A DNA stretch of 64,000 nt from CAJQQY01 sp045104975 (GCA_045104975.1 JBGCCY010000009.1:1-64000), one strand, 5' to 3'. Positions 25,548-35,401 are shown, counted from the stretch's first letter. The notes: generated from the sequence alone by a model not told the origin. Numbers and translations are program-made.

Positions 25548-26402
25548 ATGAAAATTTTAAATATAGTTTCCTTAGTGATTCTTTCTCTAATTTTTTCTTG
25601 TAACAAAGATGATAATACTATTTACGAAGGAACAGTAAATATTTCTTCTGTTGAGCAATTGGTAGAATTTAACAATTTGCTAAAAGGTAAAACGGAGATT
25701 ACGGGTTCAGTTAATATTTCAGATTTAATTAATCCAGACCTTTCCGTTTTTGAGAATATTCAAAAAATTGGTTTTCAGTTGACAATTGTAGATTCTGAAC
25801 TTTTTGATTTATCATTTTTTTCAAATTTGGAAGAAGTAAAAACCGTTGCGCTATTTAGTAATCAAATTTCAAGTTTGAATGGGTTAGAAAATTTAACATC
25901 TGTTGAGGGAATTCAGATTGAGCATAACTCTCCAAGTTTGAATATTGATGCTATTCAAAATATCAATGCTTCTTCCTTTTTTATTCTTAGTGGTATATCC
26001 AGTACAATTCCAGTTTTTCCAAATATAGTGGAAGTTGGAGGAATTGATTTGACAGAATTATCAGCAATAACTGATTATTCTTTTTTACCAAACCTTAAAA
26101 CTTCAACCCTTCTTATAACAATTGGTGGTTCAGAGAATGGAACTTCGAATGTAACTTCATTAAACGGATTAGAACAATTAACAGCAATTGAAACATTATA
26201 CATCGTTGGTCATGAAAATTTAGATGACATTTCTAGCTTAGAAAATATTATTAGTGGGAGTGAAATTAAATTTACTAAAAATGAAAAATTATCTGATTAT
26301 TGTCCGTTGAAATCTATTTTATCAGATGGAGATATTTTATTTTCTGCTATTGGAAATTTAGAAAATCCAACTAAGTCTGAAATTATTACAGACTGTCCTT
26401 GA
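25548..26402 (+). CDS. Lipoprotein with receptor-L/leucine-rich repeats
   Basis: A lipoprotein signal with box IFSC is followed by repeating leucine-rich units: FENIQKIGFQLTIVDSEL, FSNLEEVKTVALFSNQI, LENLTSVEGIQIEHNSP, LEQLTAIETLYIVGHENL, with about 24-residue spacing and NGLE/NLT phrases. This is the receptor-L-domain style seen in Bacteroidota surface lipoproteins rather than the classic LxxLxL cytoplasmic type. The end KLSDYCPLKSIL...DCP has a likely disulfide pair. Lipid-anchored; the ligand is unknown. Solitary gene of ordinary codon use. Confidence 0.75.
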   Translation: MKILNIVSLVILSLIFSCNKDDNTIYEGTVNISSVEQLVEFNNLLKGKTEITGSVNISDLINPDLSVFENIQKIGFQLTIVDSELFDLSFFSNLEEVKTVALFSNQISSLNGLENLTSVEGIQIEHNSPSLNIDAIQNINASSFFILSGISSTIPVFPNIVEVGGIDLTELSAITDYSFLPNLKTSTLLITIGGSENGTSNVTSLNGLEQLTAIETLYIVGHENLDDISSLENIISGSEIKFTKNEKLSDYCPLKSILSDGDILFSAIGNLENPTKSEIITDCP

Positions 26403-26442
26403 TTAAAATATTTTTAAGTAACAAAGTGCTTTATGCATTTTG

Positions 26443-26832
26443 TTACCTCTTCCAAATCCCATAAAACAAAATACCCCAACCCACCATAAAAAACAATCCC
26501 CCAATCGGAGTAATCGGTCCAATAATCTTCGACCAACTTTCAATGCCCAAATAAGTCCGAGTCGCCAAAAGATATAACGATCCTGAAAAAAACAAAATCC
26601 CAATTACAAAAAACCAACCTGCTCTAAGAAATAATTCATCTTTAAAATAGGTCGCTAATCCTACCGCAATAAAAATTGCAAACGTATGGTAAAATTGATA
26701 GTCTACTCCTGTTTCAAAAGTAGTGATTCGAGCTGCTGTAATTTTCCCTTCCAAACCATGCGCACCAAATGCACCGATCGCCACCGCCAACAATCCAAAC
26801 AATGCTCCGACAGATAAAAGTTTTTTATTCAT
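26443..26832 (-). CDS. DUF423 family inner-membrane protein
   Basis: The ATG at 26832 gives a 129-aa protein; an upstream TTG frame from 26853 is not needed. It has four hydrophobic segments and the family text GAFGAHGLEGKI followed by TGVDYQFYHTFAIF and SGSLYLLA, the hallmarks of DUF423 (YgdD/TMEM256-like). The biochemical role is unknown. It is divergent from the 26872 gene, with about 40 bases between starts. Confidence 0.92.
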   Translation of the reverse strand: MNKKLLSVGALFGLLAVAIGAFGAHGLEGKITAARITTFETGVDYQFYHTFAIFIAVGLATYFKDELFLRAGWFFVIGILFFSGSLYLLATRTYLGIESWSKIIGPITPIGGLFFMVGWGILFYGIWKR

Positions 26833-26840
26833 AAAAATGC

Positions 26841-26848
26841 TATTTTTG
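26841..26848 (+). promoter_or_regulatory. -7 box TATTTTTG
   Basis: TATTTTTG matches TAnnTTTG, 23 bases before the ATG at 26872, supporting that start. Confidence 0.45.
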
Positions 26849-26871
26849 TACAATGAGAAAACAGGTGGGGT

Positions 26872-29580
26872 ATGAAATGGTTAACCAATAACCGTTCACA
26901 ATTCACCATTAATGAACACACTTTGAAAAAAATAATTCTTTTCCTTATTACTTCAGGGCTCATTGCCTTGCTCGTTTGGTTTTTCTTTATTCAAGAAACT
27001 TACCGCAATCCATTTGGGAGTGTCCAACCCATCGAAGCTATTCCGCAAAATACGTCAATCATTTTAGAATTCGATGATTATTATATGCTGCGGCATGAAG
27101 TTGCAAAGATGCCTTATGCAGGTGAAATGAGTAGTGCTTTTTTCGTAAAAAAAATGTCAGAAGATTTTCGAATCATTCGCCAACTCTTTGTTAAGAATAA
27201 AAATCATTTACAACTTTTACTAAATAGTCCAATCACCGCTGGTTTGCATTTGAGTGGGAGAGCAGATGTGGATTTTTTATATGTTTTAAAAGATGAGAAA
27301 GGTGTTTTTAACCTGCCAGAACTTTTAGAAAAATTCTCTTTTCGAAAATCTAATGCTAATCAAAATACCGTTTACCGATTGGAGTTGGACAAAGGAGAAA
27401 AATACACCGTGGCAGTTTATCAAGATTTAATTATGATTTCGAAATATGCTTACTTGGTGGAAAGTGCGATGGAACAATTAAAAAGTCCTGCTAATAATTT
27501 GCAAGGAGACGATCGGTTGCGTTTTTCCAACAAAATAAAAAGGACAAAACATCAAATGGAAGTGTCCGTTATTTTTGAAAATTTAAAAGGGTTCGCTAAT
27601 CCTTTTTTAGATAAAAATGCAACTAAGTATTTAGATTACTTTTCTGAAAATATTTCATCTGGACATTGGGTTTTAGATTTTCAAAAAGAAGGAGTGAATA
27701 TAGAAGGTTGTTTGAAAACGAAAAGTGGAAATGTATCGGTAGGTAATTTGTTTTATAACAGTACATTTACAAATTCAAAGTCAGCCGAAATCTTGCCAAA
27801 AAATGTAGGTTACTTTTTTCGACATAGTTTAAAAGGAATGTCTGAAAAATCTAAATCAAAGAGTAAATCAAATAGTGTTTTTGAGAAATCCTTTTTGCCT
27901 TGGATAGGCGAGGAGTGGCTCGTTGGGCGAACTGAAATTTTTACCCGGAAGATGCGAGCGGAAAAATTCATTGCCTATAAAATCAAAAACGGCGAAAAGA
28001 AAATGGCTCAACATTATTTGGAAAAATTGACTGATAGTTTGGGCGTGACAAAAAGTTGGGATTATCAAACTTATAATATTCGACAAATTGCTTCAGATAA
28101 TTTACCTGTTCCATTTGCTTCAGATGAATTTTTGATTTTGAAAAAACCATGCTATGCTTTTATTGATGAATTCGTGGTTTTCTCAGGAGCGCCAAGAATT
28201 TTAGAAAACTGGATTGATCAATTCGTCACTAATCAAACTTTGGCGAGTCATATTCCCTATTTAAAAATGAAAGGACGAGGAGGAAAAAGTGGGGGTGCAG
28301 AATTTTATTGGAATACTCGGATGGCAAATCAATTCTTAAAAAACTCCTTTGATGCTAAGAAGAAAAAGGCGAAAGAACAAATTGATCTGTGGAATAATTT
28401 CCCAGTTTTTGGATTGAATGCAGATTGGGCAAATGGAGAGTTTACTGCCCGTGGATATTTATTTTATGAAAAAGAAAACCAACAGAAAGCAAAGGTGAAA
28501 TGGAGGACACCCTTGAAAACACAGGCGATTACGCAACCTTTCGCTATTTATAATGATGAAAAAGGAGCGTATGATATTTTGATTCAAGATGAAGAGCTAA
28601 GATTATATTTGCTCAATCAAGATGGAGAAATTGTTTGGGAAAAGATGTTGACAAGCCCAATTCAATCTGAAATTCATGCGGCTAATTTTTTCGAAAATAG
28701 TGCCAGCGGAATTTTATTTAATACTTCAGACAAAATTTATTTGTTGGATTTGGAAGGGAATGATAAAAATGATTTCCCCTTAAACTTGTCTTCCCCTGCA
28801 AATAATGGACTGTTGTTAGCAGATTTTGGCGATGAAGATTTTGGGATTTATGTCGCTTGCGAAAATGAGATTATTTATGGTTTTGATAAAAAAGGAATTC
28901 CTTTGTCAGGTTGGAATTCAATTGAAGGTGCAGGGGAAATAAATGTTCCCATGAAGCATTTTGAAATAGAGGATAAAGATTTTATTGTTGCTATGAATAT
29001 GGCAGGAAGTATTTTTTCTTATGGAAAAGATGGTTTTGTAGAAATGGAATCAATCAACGTTGCTTTAAAAAATACTGATCCGCTTTTTTTCCAAACTGGA
29101 AAATTAGAAAAAAATATGGCAATTGCAGACAAAAATGGAATGGCACAAGTGTTAAATTTGGAAGGCGAAAATTTGAACCTTTTTGCAAATGGAAAATCAT
29201 CTCCTCTTACAAAACAATACATTTACAAGTTTGCTTCCGCTGATTTTGGTGGTGATAATTTTTCCGATTTTGCCATCTTAAAAAATAACGATTTAGAAAT
29301 TAGATATTTCCATCAAGATGAATTTAAAGTATATGGCAACTATCAATTCTCCAATGCTCAAGATGCCATTTTCCCAGTCCAATCTAAATCTATGGGGAAA
29401 GCAATGCTCGGTTCTTTTTGCAAAAAACAAAATCAAATATTTTTATTGGATAAGAAAGGGCAGTTGCATCCAGATTTTCCCTTGGCAGGAACGACGAAAT
29501 TTGAATTATTGAATTTGTTTTCAGACGATAAGAATTCAATCTTAGTTGCTGACGGAGATCAAGTAGTGGTTTACGAGTAA
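26872..29580 (+). CDS. Membrane-anchored protein with C-terminal propeller-like repeats
   Basis: One membrane helix near residues 20-38 anchors an 860-residue exported domain. The first part (about 45-550) has strands and helices like DUF3352-type envelope proteins, though I cannot confirm that family. The last part (about 550-900) has recurring four-strand units with phrases such as LLNQDGEIVWEK, LLDLEGNDKNDFPLNLSS, GFDKKGIPLSGWNSI, LLDKKGQLHPDFPLAG, suggesting a beta-propeller. The first codons overlap a TTAACCATT-type repeat; a start at the TTG near 26923 would avoid it, but the -7 box favours ATG 26872. Function unknown. Confidence 0.7.
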   Translation: MKWLTNNRSQFTINEHTLKKIILFLITSGLIALLVWFFFIQETYRNPFGSVQPIEAIPQNTSIILEFDDYYMLRHEVAKMPYAGEMSSAFFVKKMSEDFRIIRQLFVKNKNHLQLLLNSPITAGLHLSGRADVDFLYVLKDEKGVFNLPELLEKFSFRKSNANQNTVYRLELDKGEKYTVAVYQDLIMISKYAYLVESAMEQLKSPANNLQGDDRLRFSNKIKRTKHQMEVSVIFENLKGFANPFLDKNATKYLDYFSENISSGHWVLDFQKEGVNIEGCLKTKSGNVSVGNLFYNSTFTNSKSAEILPKNVGYFFRHSLKGMSEKSKSKSKSNSVFEKSFLPWIGEEWLVGRTEIFTRKMRAEKFIAYKIKNGEKKMAQHYLEKLTDSLGVTKSWDYQTYNIRQIASDNLPVPFASDEFLILKKPCYAFIDEFVVFSGAPRILENWIDQFVTNQTLASHIPYLKMKGRGGKSGGAEFYWNTRMANQFLKNSFDAKKKKAKEQIDLWNNFPVFGLNADWANGEFTARGYLFYEKENQQKAKVKWRTPLKTQAITQPFAIYNDEKGAYDILIQDEELRLYLLNQDGEIVWEKMLTSPIQSEIHAANFFENSASGILFNTSDKIYLLDLEGNDKNDFPLNLSSPANNGLLLADFGDEDFGIYVACENEIIYGFDKKGIPLSGWNSIEGAGEINVPMKHFEIEDKDFIVAMNMAGSIFSYGKDGFVEMESINVALKNTDPLFFQTGKLEKNMAIADKNGMAQVLNLEGENLNLFANGKSSPLTKQYIYKFASADFGGDNFSDFAILKNNDLEIRYFHQDEFKVYGNYQFSNAQDAIFPVQSKSMGKAMLGSFCKKQNQIFLLDKKGQLHPDFPLAGTTKFELLNLFSDDKNSILVADGDQVVVYE

Positions 29581-29730
29581 CATGTGGTGGTCTGCTTTAG
29601 CTGACCTGAAAAAAAGAGTGAAACGATTTTTTTCCTAAATCATTTATAGAGTAAATTATACCTAGTTCCCAATTTTCAAATTCGGTTCCCTCACTTTTCT
29701 AGGTCAGTTAAAGCAGACCACCACGTGTTA
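29578..29730. repeat. 153-bp element with 30-bp terminal inverted repeats
   Basis: The arms 29578-29607 and 29701-29730 are reverse complements at 28 of 30 positions, starting TAAC(A/G)TG. The interior (about 93 bp) is AT-rich with no coding potential. Size and structure resemble a MITE or a long intergenic hairpin. The left arm begins on the stop codon of the 26872 gene. No obvious target duplication was seen. Confidence 0.8.
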
Positions 29731-29827
29731 ATTAGTGCCAGCTAAAATAAATAATTATAAGTGAATTGTTAGTGCTAACTAAATTACCACAGCTTCTTTT
29801 TTCTCCTAAATAATTCCCTATTATTCT

Positions 29828-29835
29828 TACTTTTG
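29828..29835 (+). promoter_or_regulatory. -7 box TACTTTTG
   Basis: TACTTTTG matches TAnnTTTG, 26 bases before the prmA ATG at 29862. Confidence 0.5.
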
Positions 29836-29861
29836 GCATTAAAAAAAAACAACCACGTAAA

Positions 29862-30689
29862 ATGGATTATTTAAAATTTGAATTCCAAACCAATCCCGAA
29901 AATAATGAAATGCTTATCGCACTTTTGGGAGAATTACCTTTCGAATCATTCGAAGAAAACGAACAAGGATTTGATGCCTATGTCCAAGTCAAAAAGGAAA
30001 CTCCAGAAGTGGACGAGCGAGTACTTGAATTAAAAAAACTCTTTGAATTTTCCCATCAAAAAACAGTTATTAAATATCAAAATTGGAATGCCGTCTGGGA
30101 GTCAAATTTTGACACTATTGTCGTACGAGATTTTTGTGGAATTCGAGCTGATTTTCACGAACCACTCACCGAGGTTAAGCATGAAATTGTGATCAATCCA
30201 AAAATGGCATTTGGAACAGGGCATCACGAAACGACTTGGATGATGATGTCGATCATGGAAAGCATTGATTTCATTGGGAAAAATGTCTTTGATTATGGTT
30301 GTGGAACAGGAATTTTAGCCATTCTAGCAAGTCAATTAGGAGCAAAAAAAATTGATGCAATCGACATAGAATTGCCATCTTATGAAAACACTTTGGAAAA
30401 TGCTCGTATAAATAACATCGAAAACATCAAGTCCATCCACGGAACTCTTGAAAAGGTGGACGATCAAATGTATGATATCATACTTGCAAACATCAATCGT
30501 CATGTAATTTTGGATAGTTTTTCGACGTTAAATAAGATGTTAACACCAAATGGAATTCTATTGATTTCGGGGATTTTAAAAGAAGATGAAACACTCGTCA
30601 AAAATGCTGCGGAATCCAATAATTTTAAAATTGAAAAAACAGAATATCGAAATAATTGGATATGCATTAAATTAACGGTGAACTGTTAA
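29862..30689 (+). CDS. prmA: Ribosomal protein L11 methyltransferase
   Basis: The catalytic domain has the PrmA signature NPKMAFGTGHHETTWMMM (about 107-124) followed by SAM-binding motif I FDYGCGTGILAILA (about 143-156), the acidic end of strand 2 (AIDIE) and motif IV ILANINRHVI. The N-terminal about 60 residues form the L11-docking domain. It trimethylates L11 in the cytoplasm. Length (275 aa) is normal for the family. The last codons (LTVNC) lie inside the 30674-30758 inverted repeat, so the C-terminus may have been altered by repeat insertion. Confidence 0.93.
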   Translation: MDYLKFEFQTNPENNEMLIALLGELPFESFEENEQGFDAYVQVKKETPEVDERVLELKKLFEFSHQKTVIKYQNWNAVWESNFDTIVVRDFCGIRADFHEPLTEVKHEIVINPKMAFGTGHHETTWMMMSIMESIDFIGKNVFDYGCGTGILAILASQLGAKKIDAIDIELPSYENTLENARINNIENIKSIHGTLEKVDDQMYDIILANINRHVILDSFSTLNKMLTPNGILLISGILKEDETLVKNAAESNNFKIEKTEYRNNWICIKLTVNC

Positions 30690-30758
30690 CGATGAACTGT
30701 GAACACCGCTTGGTGTTAATCATTCACAGGTAACCATTAACTGTTAAAAATGACCGTT
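30674..30758. repeat. AACGGTGAACTGTTAAC-type inverted repeat
   Basis: AACGGT...GAACACC on the left is mirrored by GGTGTTAATCATTCACAGG...ACCGTT on the right. It overlaps the 3' end of prmA and fills the gap to the next gene. Confidence 0.7.
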
Positions 30759-30774
30759 TAAAAAAAAAGTTTTT

Positions 30775-33700
30775 ATGTTTAAGAAAATATTACTCCCTTT
30801 TGCCGCAATTTTATTTTTAGCTTCTTCAGCATGGTCTCAACAAGACAATGTTTTCCCAGAAGAACGACCAGCATTTATCAAGCAATTCAAAGATTTTTTT
30901 ACTAAAAGTAAAAGCAAACAAATGGAAAAGTTCTTCGATGATTTCGAAGATTATTTCAATGAATCGATAACAGAAGAGGAGTTTCCAATATTTAGAGATG
31001 TATGTAATGAGATGTTGGCAAAAAGAATGTCAGCTAATCCATATTTTAAAAATTACCTCACCGTCGTTTTAGCGATCAAGCAAAATGAAACGGAAGGAGC
31101 AAAATTGAATGAATGGAATGCTCTGACGCTTACGATGATCCAAGCTATCGAAAACCGTAAATTAAAACCATACAAAGACTTCCTCAGTTTTTCTGATTCT
31201 TTCTTTTCAAAAAAAGCCTTACGATATTCTAAGCAAGGAATGAAATGGTATTATGAAGCGGATAGCTATTTGATGGATATAGAGGATGGGGTGCCATTTG
31301 TGGAGTTTGAAAAATTAAATTTGATCGGTACTCGTGGAAAAGATTCGATTACCATTTTTGAAACAAAAGGTCAATATTTTCCAACTCAAGAAAAATGGAA
31401 AGGTTCAGGAGGAAAAGCGACTTGGGAAAAACTAGATCAAAAAGATGTTTACTGCTTACTGAGTGAATATGAAATAGAAGGGAAGAAAAGTTTGTACGAA
31501 GCCAAAAATGTAAAATTAATATACCCATCACTTTTCCCAGGAGAGGAAATTGAAGGAGTTTTTGAAGACAAAGTTGTCGTTAGAAATAAATCTAGAGAAG
31601 GATCCTATCCTCGTTTTTCTTCCTATGATAAGATTTTGAAAATTAAAGGAATTGGGGAAGGGATAGAATATACAGGTGGATTTAGGTTGGAAGGAAATAC
31701 CGTTTATGGATCAGGAGACAAAAAGAATCCTGCAAAAATCGAAGTGATGAATGGAGGTAAACTTTCCTTCCGAGCAACCACTCAGTTATTCAAAATTCGG
31801 AAAAGTGAAAGAATTGCGGGAGAGCAAGTAAGAGTAACTTTATACTTCGACCAAGATTCTATTTATCATCCATCGGTCAATTTGAAATATGACATTGCGA
31901 CCAAAGATTTGAATCTTGCGAGAGGAAAAAGGGGAAGTGATCGAAATCCATTTTTTGATTCTTATCATCAAGTAAATATCAATGCAGATAAAGTAGATTG
32001 GAATTTGGTCAACGATAGTTTGTTGATTGGGAAAAAACAATTTGGAATTGGAAATGGAAAAGATGAGGTAACATTTGAAAGTTTGAAATATTATGACGAA
32101 AAATATTTGATGCGAATTCAAAATATTTCGGATGTAAATCCAATTGTTTCATTAAAAGTTTTATCTGATGAATTAGGCGTTACAGAAATAGAAGCAAGAG
32201 CCTATGCCTTAAAGTTGAATCCAAAGTTTGATACTCCAAATATTGAAAGTTTACTCTACGAATTTGTTTCCAGCGGATTTATTGATTACGACAAAGATGC
32301 TGAAATAATTTATGTCAAAGAAAAAATTTTCCACTATGCTGATGCCATGGCAAAGAAGACGGATTTTGATGCGATCAAGATAGTATCGGTTTCTGAAAAA
32401 GATGCGAATGCTGTATTTTCCATGAAGGATAGATCCTTGAAAGCCAACAATGTAGTTGACCTAGAAATTAGCAAACTCCAAAAAGTAGCCATCAAACCTG
32501 CGAACAAATCTATCATGCTGAAAAAGAATCGGGATATGGATTTTGATGGGAAAATCTTTGCAGGTTTTAGTTCATTGGAAGGAAAGGATTTTCATTTTGA
32601 TTATGAGAAATATATCATGGAATTGGACTCCGTTCGATATTTCGATTTGTTCGTTCCAACCGAAGCCAAAGATGAAAATGGAAGACCAATTTCTATCTCC
32701 ATCGCATCTAGAATCGAGCATGCTAGTGGAGTATTACTGGTAGACGCACCTGACAATAAATCAGGAGCCAATGATATTGATCTATTCCCATCCTTTAATA
32801 CAAAGAATTATTCTTATGTCTATTATGATAATCGACTGATCCATGACGGTGTTTACAAAAGAGATTCTTTTTATTTTAGATTAGATAAGTTTAGTTTTAA
32901 TAGTCTAGATAATTTCACTAAAAACGATATTCATTTTAAAGGAAATCTTATTTCAGCAGAAATTTTTCCAGACATTAAAGAAACATTATTACTGCAAGAA
33001 GAAGATCAATCTTTAGGTTTTACGACACAAACGCCGGCTGAAGGTTTGCCAACTTATCAAGCCCAAGGAAATTACAAAGGAGAAATTCATTTGAGTAACA
33101 AGGGGATGATGGGAAAAGGAAATATTTCTTATCTGACTTCTTCTACAGACTCTGAGGATATACTTTTTAAGCCAAAACAGATGACTGCGACTGCGAGATT
33201 ATTTGATTTGGCAGAGGATCGAAAAGGAGCAATTGAAGTGCCACAAGCTCATGGAGAAGAAGTAAGTATTGATTGGAGGCCATATCAGGATAGTATGTAT
33301 ATTACTACTAAGGAGGATAAACCGTTTGAGTTATTTAAAGATAATGACCACACTATTTTAGGAAGTTTGATTTTGACGCCAGATGGTTTGAGGGGAAATG
33401 GAAAGATGACCTGGACAAAAGGAACGCTTTCTTCTAAGTTAATTAAATATGGATCTTACTCAGCGGATTCTGATACTTCGAGTTTGACGATTACGGCAGT
33501 TGGTTCAAGTGAAATTGCTTTGTCCACCAATAATGTTAATAGTAAACTTGATTTCGATAAACAAGTTGGACATATTGAGGCCAATGAAAAAGGAAACTTT
33601 ACCAACCTTCCCTACAATCAATATAAAACTTCCTTGACCACATTTGATTGGGATATGAGTAAAGATGCGGTCACCTTTAAAACTACACCTGGAGAATTAG

Positions 33701-35289
33701 GTTCTTTTGTGGCAACGGGTAAGAATCGAGATTCCTTGCATTTTGACGGAGAAACAGCCTTCTATGATTTGAAATCTAATGAGCTGAAAATTGGAGGAGT
33801 TCCTTTAATTAAATCTTGTGATGCCATCGTTTATACTGACGATGGGAAATTAGAAATTTTTAAAGGTGGTAAAATGTCCACCCTCGAAAATTGTAAAATC
33901 GTTTGTGATACGATCACTAAACTTCACGTCATCAATCGAGCAACTGTTGATATCGAAGGGAAAAAATCATACACAGCAAAAGGATTTTATGAATATAATG
34001 TAAAGGGTAGAAAACAAGAAATTCAATTTGATAATATCATTGGAAAACGATACGGAAAAGGCAAAAGAAGTGAAAAGAAAACGAGAACTACTGCCAAAGG
34101 AGAAGTACTCGAATCAGATAATTTTTATATTGATTTGAAAACTGAATTCCGTGGAGAAATTACTTTGACTGGTGATAAGAAACCATTGGATTTCAACGGT
34201 TTTGCCAGATTGGATTCAGATAAAATGAGAGACAAAGAATGGTTTTCTATTAATAGTGAAGGAGACAAGAATGATTTGATTATCAAATATGATGAACCTA
34301 AAAATTATGAAGGGTATAAATTATATACTGGTTTATATTTGAGTAAGGAATCCGCTTATCTCTATCCTCGAGTGATGATGCCTAAATATTTGAGAAAAGA
34401 TCGGGCGATTGTGGATGCGAAAGGTTATTTCAAATTAGATGAAGTTAAAGATGAATTCATTTTTGGAGATTCTCTTAAAGTGCTTGCTAATGCTAGGAAG
34501 GGAAACAAAATTACTTTTAGCAATAAAGATGGAAGCTTCAAAGCAGAAGGAAAATTAAACATAGGAGATCAATTAAAATATATTGATATTCATGCAGCAG
34601 GAGAGGCGCGTTCTATGTTTCCAGCAGCTCAAGATTCGACTATTCAAGGACCATTCGGATATCAAGTTGAAGCGGATATGATGGCTGGAATCAAAAGTTT
34701 TATTCCAAAAAATATGTTAGAATTTATCATCGCAGATATTAAAAGTAGCAGTTTTGATGCGAGGGGAGTGGATTATACAGATGCTGCATTTTATGAAAAA
34801 GCATTGGCAGAATATATTCCTGATACTACTTTGTTGGATAAAACGATTGCTCGAATGCGAACAGAATTTAAATTAGGCATTCCTAAAAAACAAAATCCTT
34901 ATTCCTTTTTATTTGGAAAAATACCAATGAAGTGGGATCCTGATTATCAATCATTTGTTTCCAAAAAAGACCAAATCGGATTGATCAGTATTGCTGGTGA
35001 AGAAGTAAATGTAACGGTCAAGGCTTTTATAGAATTCAAAATGCCATCGAATGGAGACGATCGAATTTACATTTATCTTAAGTCCCCAAGTGACACTTAT
35101 TATTTCTTTGGATACAAAGGTGGAATTCTTAATATTGTTTCCAATAATACGAAGTTTAATGACTTAGTCATCAACGCTAAAAAGAAATATCGAATTATAA
35201 AAATGCCTGATGGTGAAGTCGTAGAATTACAATATGTAGAACCTTCAACGGCTGAAAGATTTGTGCGAAGAGCGCAAGCTGTGAAATAG
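30775..35289 (+). CDS. 1504-aa exported beta-rich protein of unknown function
   Basis: After a signal peptide (ending SAWSQ) comes a helical N-terminal region (about 25-150). A very long strand-dominated body follows, with repeated short phrases such as GSGGKATWEKL, KGNLISAEIFPD, GEIHLSNKGMMGKGN, LILTPDGLRGNGKMTW and TAKGFYEYNVKG. These recall LptA/OstA-like beta-jellyroll layers, but no motif is decisive. There is no C-terminal sorting domain and no terminal barrel strand. A periplasmic or bridge-like protein is possible. The gene is monocistronic, flanked on both sides by inverted repeats. Confidence 0.75.
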   Translation: MFKKILLPFAAILFLASSAWSQQDNVFPEERPAFIKQFKDFFTKSKSKQMEKFFDDFEDYFNESITEEEFPIFRDVCNEMLAKRMSANPYFKNYLTVVLAIKQNETEGAKLNEWNALTLTMIQAIENRKLKPYKDFLSFSDSFFSKKALRYSKQGMKWYYEADSYLMDIEDGVPFVEFEKLNLIGTRGKDSITIFETKGQYFPTQEKWKGSGGKATWEKLDQKDVYCLLSEYEIEGKKSLYEAKNVKLIYPSLFPGEEIEGVFEDKVVVRNKSREGSYPRFSSYDKILKIKGIGEGIEYTGGFRLEGNTVYGSGDKKNPAKIEVMNGGKLSFRATTQLFKIRKSERIAGEQVRVTLYFDQDSIYHPSVNLKYDIATKDLNLARGKRGSDRNPFFDSYHQVNINADKVDWNLVNDSLLIGKKQFGIGNGKDEVTFESLKYYDEKYLMRIQNISDVNPIVSLKVLSDELGVTEIEARAYALKLNPKFDTPNIESLLYEFVSSGFIDYDKDAEIIYVKEKIFHYADAMAKKTDFDAIKIVSVSEKDANAVFSMKDRSLKANNVVDLEISKLQKVAIKPANKSIMLKKNRDMDFDGKIFAGFSSLEGKDFHFDYEKYIMELDSVRYFDLFVPTEAKDENGRPISISIASRIEHASGVLLVDAPDNKSGANDIDLFPSFNTKNYSYVYYDNRLIHDGVYKRDSFYFRLDKFSFNSLDNFTKNDIHFKGNLISAEIFPDIKETLLLQEEDQSLGFTTQTPAEGLPTYQAQGNYKGEIHLSNKGMMGKGNISYLTSSTDSEDILFKPKQMTATARLFDLAEDRKGAIEVPQAHGEEVSIDWRPYQDSMYITTKEDKPFELFKDNDHTILGSLILTPDGLRGNGKMTWTKGTLSSKLIKYGSYSADSDTSSLTITAVGSSEIALSTNNVNSKLDFDKQVGHIEANEKGNFTNLPYNQYKTSLTTFDWDMSKDAVTFKTTPGELGSFVATGKNRDSLHFDGETAFYDLKSNELKIGGVPLIKSCDAIVYTDDGKLEIFKGGKMSTLENCKIVCDTITKLHVINRATVDIEGKKSYTAKGFYEYNVKGRKQEIQFDNIIGKRYGKGKRSEKKTRTTAKGEVLESDNFYIDLKTEFRGEITLTGDKKPLDFNGFARLDSDKMRDKEWFSINSEGDKNDLIIKYDEPKNYEGYKLYTGLYLSKESAYLYPRVMMPKYLRKDRAIVDAKGYFKLDEVKDEFIFGDSLKVLANARKGNKITFSNKDGSFKAEGKLNIGDQLKYIDIHAAGEARSMFPAAQDSTIQGPFGYQVEADMMAGIKSFIPKNMLEFIIADIKSSSFDARGVDYTDAAFYEKALAEYIPDTTLLDKTIARMRTEFKLGIPKKQNPYSFLFGKIPMKWDPDYQSFVSKKDQIGLISIAGEEVNVTVKAFIEFKMPSNGDDRIYIYLKSPSDTYYFFGYKGGILNIVSNNTKFNDLVINAKKKYRIIKMPDGEVVELQYVEPSTAERFVRRAQAVK

Positions 35290-35290
35290 A

Positions 35291-35380
35291 TATTACTGTT
35301 AAACTGTTTTTATTGTTGTACTGCTAATTGATTCAATCGTCCAACCAGTATAACAGTAAAAACAGTTTAACAATAAAATA
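35291..35380. repeat. TACTGTTAAACTGTTTTTA inverted repeat
   Basis: Left arm 35291-35323 and right arm 35346-35380 are reverse complements with only a few mismatches over about 33 bp. It begins 2 bases after the stop codon at 35289. Confidence 0.8.
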
Positions 35381-35401
35381 ATACAAAAGAACCTAGAGAA
35401 A

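Noticed and set aside
20045..27000. Complete Pycsar or CBASS defence locus around the PycTM-like gene
   Set aside because: No cyclase, CD-NTase or nuclease partner is recognisable within 10 kb on either side, so only an orphan effector-like gene is claimed.
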